This document shows positions 60,990 through 64,000 of a DNA stretch of 64,000 nucleotides, piece after piece. The notes beneath the pieces are model-generated. The model had not been told where the DNA came from and searched no databases. It saw only the letters and a program-made list of their open reading frames with translations. Both the position numbers and the translations under genes were made by a program. Position 1 is the stretch's first letter. Each line of letters begins with the position of its first letter. This DNA is from Planotetraspora kaengkrachanensis (GTDB lineage: Bacteria; Actinomycetota; Actinomycetes; Streptosporangiales; Streptosporangiaceae): assembly GCF_016862895.1 (NCBI RefSeq), contig NZ_BONV01000028.1, forward strand, positions 110,912 through 174,911, in the 5' to 3' direction.

Positions 60990-62717
60990 GGGGCGCCCGC
61001 CGCCGGACCCGCCGAAGCGCCGCCGCCCGGTGAGCGACGCGCGCTCCCCGGCCTGCCCGTCGCCAGCATGCGCGTGGTCTCCGCCCTGGGACTGGTCGCC
61101 ATCAGGGGAGCGGTCGCCGCCATGGGGGCGCTCGCCTGCGGTGATGGCGGCGTGCTCTTCGATGAACGGGACGTGGTCCGTACCGTAGGCGCGGCTCATC
61201 CTGGCCCGGAGCCTGCCGATGACGGTGCGGGTCTCCTTCGGCGGGACGCCCTCTCCGTCGACGCCGCTCTCGATGATCGGGATCTCCTTCTTGCCCCGGA
61301 TGTGGTCGGCGATGTCCTGCGCGGACGGGGTGTGGACCTCGATGTACTCGCCGTGCGGCAGGCGCTTGATGACACCCGTCTCGACGCCGTGCGACAGCAG
61401 AGCCGCGTCCCTGCGCTGCAGGCCGATGCAGATCCGGTACGCGACGAAGAACGCGATCGCCGGACCAAGGAAGATGGCGAAGCGACCGAAGATCGTCGTC
61501 TCGTACAGGCTGATGTGGAAGTTGGCCGAGATCTCGTCATTGGCCCCGAGCAGCCAGAGGAGACCATAGAACGTGATGCCCGCGCACCCGATCCCGGTGC
61601 GGACCGGGTTGTTGCGCGGCCGATCGGCGGTGTGGTGCTCGCGGCGGTCGCCGGTCACCCACTGCTCGACGAACGGATACAGGGCCAGAATGGTCAGGAT
61701 GATCCCCATGGGCAACAGGGCCGGGATCAGCACGCTCAACGAGAGTGTGTAACCCAGGAAGTTGATCTCCCAGGCGGGCATCAACCGCAGCGAGCCCTCA
61801 AGGAATCCCATGTAGAAGTCGGGCTGGCTGCCCGCCCCGATGTCCGCCGGCGTGTAGGGACCGAACAGCCAGATCGGGTTGATCTGGGCGAAGGTCGCCA
61901 GGAGCGCGACGACGGCGAAGGTGAACAGGAAGAACGCACCCGACTTGGCCATGAAGGACGGGAAGAACGGGGCACCCACCACGTTCTTCTCGGTCCGCCC
62001 CGTGCCCGGCATCTGCGTGTGTTTCTGCACCCACATGAGAACCAGGTGGGCCGAGATCAGCGCCAGCAGGATGCCCGGAATCAGCAGGATGTGGATCGTG
62101 AAGAACCGCGAAATGATGTCTTGGCCTGGATACTCTCCGCCGAACAACAGGAATGCCAGATACGTCCCCACAACGGGGATGCCCAGGATGACGCCCTGAG
62201 TGATCCGCAGACCGGCGCCGGACAGCAGGTCGTCGGGGAGGGAGTAGCCGGTCAGGCCCTCCAGCAGTGCGAGCGTGAGCAGTCCGAGGCCGATGAGCCA
62301 GTTCAGCTCACGCGGCTTGCGGTAGGCGCCGGTGAAGAACACCCGCAGCATGTGAACCGTCATGCCGGCCACGAACAGCAGTGCCGCCCAGTGGTGGATC
62401 TGCCGGATCAGCAGGCCGCCGCGGACGTCGAAGCTGATGTTCAGCGCCGAGGCGTACGCCTCGGACATCTTCACGCCCACCAGCGGCTGGTACGAGCCGG
62501 AGTAGACGACCTCGCCCATGCTCGGCCTGAACCAGAACGTCAGGAACGTGCCGGTCAGCAGCAGGATGATGAACGAGTAGAGCGCGATCTCGCCCAGCAG
62601 GAACGACCAGTGGTCCGGGAAGATCTTCCTCAGGTTCCGCTTGAGGAAGCTGCCCGCACCCACACGGTCGTCGAGGAACGTGGCGACCCCTGCGATGGCC
62701 TTCGGGGCAGTCTCCAT
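60981..62717 (-). CDS. qcrB: Cytochrome b subunit of a bc1-type complex, without neighbouring qcrA/qcrC
   Basis: The ATG at 62717 follows GAGAGGG and gives 578 residues, the length of actinobacterial cytochrome b. It has the four helices of the b domain with haem His in 'IRQIHHWAALLF' and 'MTVHMLRVFF', the Qo-site region 'LLSGAGLRITQGVILGIP' and 'WLFGPYTPADIG', and a C-terminal domain with further helices and an acidic, Gly-rich tail. It should pass electrons from menaquinol toward cytochrome c. In the usual operon it follows qcrC and qcrA; neither is in the window, so this may be a second copy. Confidence 0.93.
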   Translation of the reverse strand: METAPKAIAGVATFLDDRVGAGSFLKRNLRKIFPDHWSFLLGEIALYSFIILLLTGTFLTFWFRPSMGEVVYSGSYQPLVGVKMSEAYASALNISFDVRGGLLIRQIHHWAALLFVAGMTVHMLRVFFTGAYRKPRELNWLIGLGLLTLALLEGLTGYSLPDDLLSGAGLRITQGVILGIPVVGTYLAFLLFGGEYPGQDIISRFFTIHILLIPGILLALISAHLVLMWVQKHTQMPGTGRTEKNVVGAPFFPSFMAKSGAFFLFTFAVVALLATFAQINPIWLFGPYTPADIGAGSQPDFYMGFLEGSLRLMPAWEINFLGYTLSLSVLIPALLPMGIILTILALYPFVEQWVTGDRREHHTADRPRNNPVRTGIGCAGITFYGLLWLLGANDEISANFHISLYETTIFGRFAIFLGPAIAFFVAYRICIGLQRRDAALLSHGVETGVIKRLPHGEYIEVHTPSAQDIADHIRGKKEIPIIESGVDGEGVPPKETRTVIGRLRARMSRAYGTDHVPFIEEHAAITAGERPHGGDRSPDGDQSQGGDHAHAGDGQAGERASLTGRRRFGGSGGGRPSR

Positions 62718-63391
62718 GGGTGCCCTCTCCGAGATCGGGCAGGACGGCACGGCCCGAGCGTCCTGCGGCGTCAGCCGGTCCGGGGCCCCTGGCACGCCTC
62801 TCGGCCTTCCGCGGTCCGGCCACGGACAGAACGCCTTCGAGGCGCGAGCGCGGCGCCTTCACGGCGTGAACTTCGCGACGTGAATACGACGCTTTCACGG
62901 GTGAACCGCAACAAACCACGGCGTGAGCACCGCGGGGCGGAACGGTCACAGCCCGCCAGGAACGCCTGACGGATGTCCTCCGCGCGCATGCGGCGGATTT
63001 CAGCCAACCGGCGCCATTTCAGTTCTCTTCCAGCCTATCCACCTGGTTTGTTGACAAACCTTGCGACCAGCCACATAGAGGTGCATTCGATGAGGAGACG
63101 GGCGCGGGCGGCGTCGCGCAGCCGCCAGGCGCGGTGTCCGATGCGCGCGCTGATGCGAGATCCGGTCACGGGGACGGACTCTCCTCACACAGAAGCACCA
63201 GCCGCACAGGAGCACTCCACACAGGCGCATTAACCGCAGAAGCATTAACCGCAGCCGCTCTGCGCGGCCATTGCGGACACCGCGTTCACTCCGAGCTTAG
63301 AATTCACGTTCGATATCTGTAGCGGGACGGCTACTCAGTGTGAGATTATTCAGACAGGTGTTCGATACAGATGGGCGGAAGGAGTGCCACC
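62718..63391. other. Divergent intergenic region, no gene supported
   Basis: The 674 bases lie between the leftward cytochrome gene and the rightward DUF222-type gene. They are AT-richer in the middle and contain a palindrome (63045-63060). Short open frames here lack ribosome binding sites and codon bias. Imperfect repeats GCATTAACCGCAG occur at about 63228-63256. Confidence 0.5.
63045..63060. promoter_or_regulatory. Palindrome GGTTTGT-TG-ACAAACC, candidate operator
   Basis: The two 7-base arms are perfectly complementary with a 2-base centre. It lies about 330 bases upstream of the cytochrome b start and about 330 bases upstream of the rightward gene, inside the AT-richer part of the gap. 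Confidence 0.4.
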
Positions 63392-64000
63392 GTGGCCGAG
63401 CCGCGCGGGAGCCGTCACTCCTTCTCAGCACCCTCATCGGCCCACGAGCCGGCCAAAGAACTGCCCTGCGGCCCGCAGTGGTGGGCTCAGCTGACAAAAC
63501 GGGCCCGGTCATGGTCGACCGACGGCAGCTCCGCGTTGAGCTCGCCACCCCTGACCGATCCATGGCCGGGCTTCCCCCCGGACTCCGTGCCACCAGACTC
63601 AGCACAGCCCGATTCCGCACCACCCGATTCCGCACCGCCCGATTCCGCACCGCCCGATTCCGCACCGCCCGATTCCGCACCGCCCGACCCGCCACAGTCA
63701 GACTCCGCACCGCATCACTCAACGCCACACGACCCGCCGCAGTCTGGCTCACCCGACCAGGCATGCACCGGTCAGACGCAGCAGGCAGACGCCCCGGCCG
63801 AACCCCCAGACGCAGCTGAGCCTGTCGATCTGGATGAACTGGTGGCGACCCTGGTGGAAACAGCTGCGGCGCTCGCAGTGGCCGCGGTACCGGCTTCACC
63901 CGACGCTTGCCTGGCCCAAGCCCAGGAATTGGCGTTCGCGCGAGACCGGCTGATCTCCGCCATCACCGCGCGGGTGGAACGCGTGCACCGCACCGGCGAA
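63392..64000 (+). CDS. N-terminal part of a probable DUF222/HNH-type protein, cut by the window edge
   Basis: The GTG at 63392 follows GGAAGGAG and the frame stays open to the last base, giving at least 203 codons; an in-frame ATG at 63371 is possible but overlaps that ribosome binding site. The first 60 residues are polar, and a Pro/Asp/Ser/Ala-rich linker with five PPDSA repeats follows. Then comes a helical part ('LDELVATLVETAAALAVAA', 'CLAQAQELAFARDRLISAI') like the start of DUF222 in '13E12-type' HNH endonuclease proteins. The HNH region would be beyond the window. The assignment is tentative. Confidence 0.55.
   Translation, partial: MAEPRGSRHSFSAPSSAHEPAKELPCGPQWWAQLTKRARSWSTDGSSALSSPPLTDPWPGFPPDSVPPDSAQPDSAPPDSAPPDSAPPDSAPPDSAPPDPPQSDSAPHHSTPHDPPQSGSPDQACTGQTQQADAPAEPPDAAEPVDLDELVATLVETAAALAVAAVPASPDACLAQAQELAFARDRLISAITARVERVHRTGE
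63608..63682 (+). repeat. Five in-frame copies of a 15-bp unit encoding PDSAP
   Basis: CCCGATTCCGCACCG (first copy ending CCA) is repeated five times in frame within the DUF222-type gene, producing a Pro/Asp/Ser/Ala linker. It continues in degenerate form to about 63770 (for example 'PPQSDSAP'). Confidence 0.95.

Noticed and set aside
1..64000. tRNA genes, CRISPR array, rRNA, or antibiotic biosynthesis cluster
   Set aside because: No cloverleaf with the usual arms, no regularly spaced repeat-spacer array, no rRNA sequence and no PKS, NRPS or RiPP genes were recognised by eye.

Overview
The window is very GC-rich, uses many GTG and TTG starts and packs genes with 4-base ATGA/GTGA overlaps. 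Its gene families (PucR regulator, DUF6351 protein, actinobacterial-type cytochrome b, PASTA-less Ser/Thr kinase, secreted LVIVD protein) are typical of filamentous actinomycetes. A member of the Streptosporangiales (Nonomuraea/Microbispora type) or a Streptomyces relative is the best guess. No rRNA, tRNA, CRISPR array, complete mobile element or PKS/NRPS cluster was seen.

Layout. 0-7.4 kb is a patchy zone of small, mostly uncharacterised genes: a cut-off hypothetical protein, an anchored beta-propeller-like protein, two paralogous double-CxxC proteins, a relic of a tyrosine recombinase, a DHA2-type drug exporter and a DUF3592 protein. 7.4-17.8 kb holds a quinone-reductase-like enzyme with a GntR/FCD regulator, a secreted GH27 alpha-galactosidase, a PucR-type regulator and two large secreted proteins with alpha/beta-hydrolase-like serine motifs. 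18.0-33.7 kb is one sugar-utilisation locus. Its leftward arm carries two ABC permeases, a binding lipoprotein, a coupled ThuA/TIM-barrel/SDR trio, a HutC-type GntR regulator, a SIS isomerase, an N-acetylglucosamine-kinase-like ATPase and a zinc dehydrogenase. Its rightward arm carries GH20, GH1 and GH9 enzymes without signal peptides and a GNAT acetyltransferase. This fits import of an amino-sugar-containing oligosaccharide followed by cytoplasmic breakdown.

33.8-45.2 kb carries a prokaryotic phospholipase A2 without a visible signal peptide, an LVIVD-repeat secreted protein, a NarL-type two-component pair, a multicopper oxidase/hemerythrin/membrane-protein group, and a Ser/Thr kinase whose extracellular part is three repeats, each with a cysteine pair. 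45.4-51 kb is a compact operon for trans-4-hydroxy-L-proline catabolism: a proline-racemase-type epimerase, a three-subunit D-hydroxyproline dehydrogenase-like enzyme, a DapA-family deaminase and a GntR/FCD regulator. The final alpha-ketoglutarate semialdehyde dehydrogenase is not in the window. Beyond a methyltransferase lies a divergent operon for a peptide ABC transporter that ends in a gamma-glutamyltransferase, so peptide uptake and imino-acid breakdown may be linked.

59.6-64 kb holds a lipoprotein, a stand-alone cytochrome b (qcrB-like) and the start of a DUF222/HNH-type gene running off the right edge. This end and several other places contain short tandem repeats, some inside genes. 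The strongest candidates for new biology are the amino-sugar locus with its ThuA/TIM/SDR trio and 11-bp-phased TACC repeats, the secreted DUF6351/hydrolase pair, and the triple-repeat sensor kinase.
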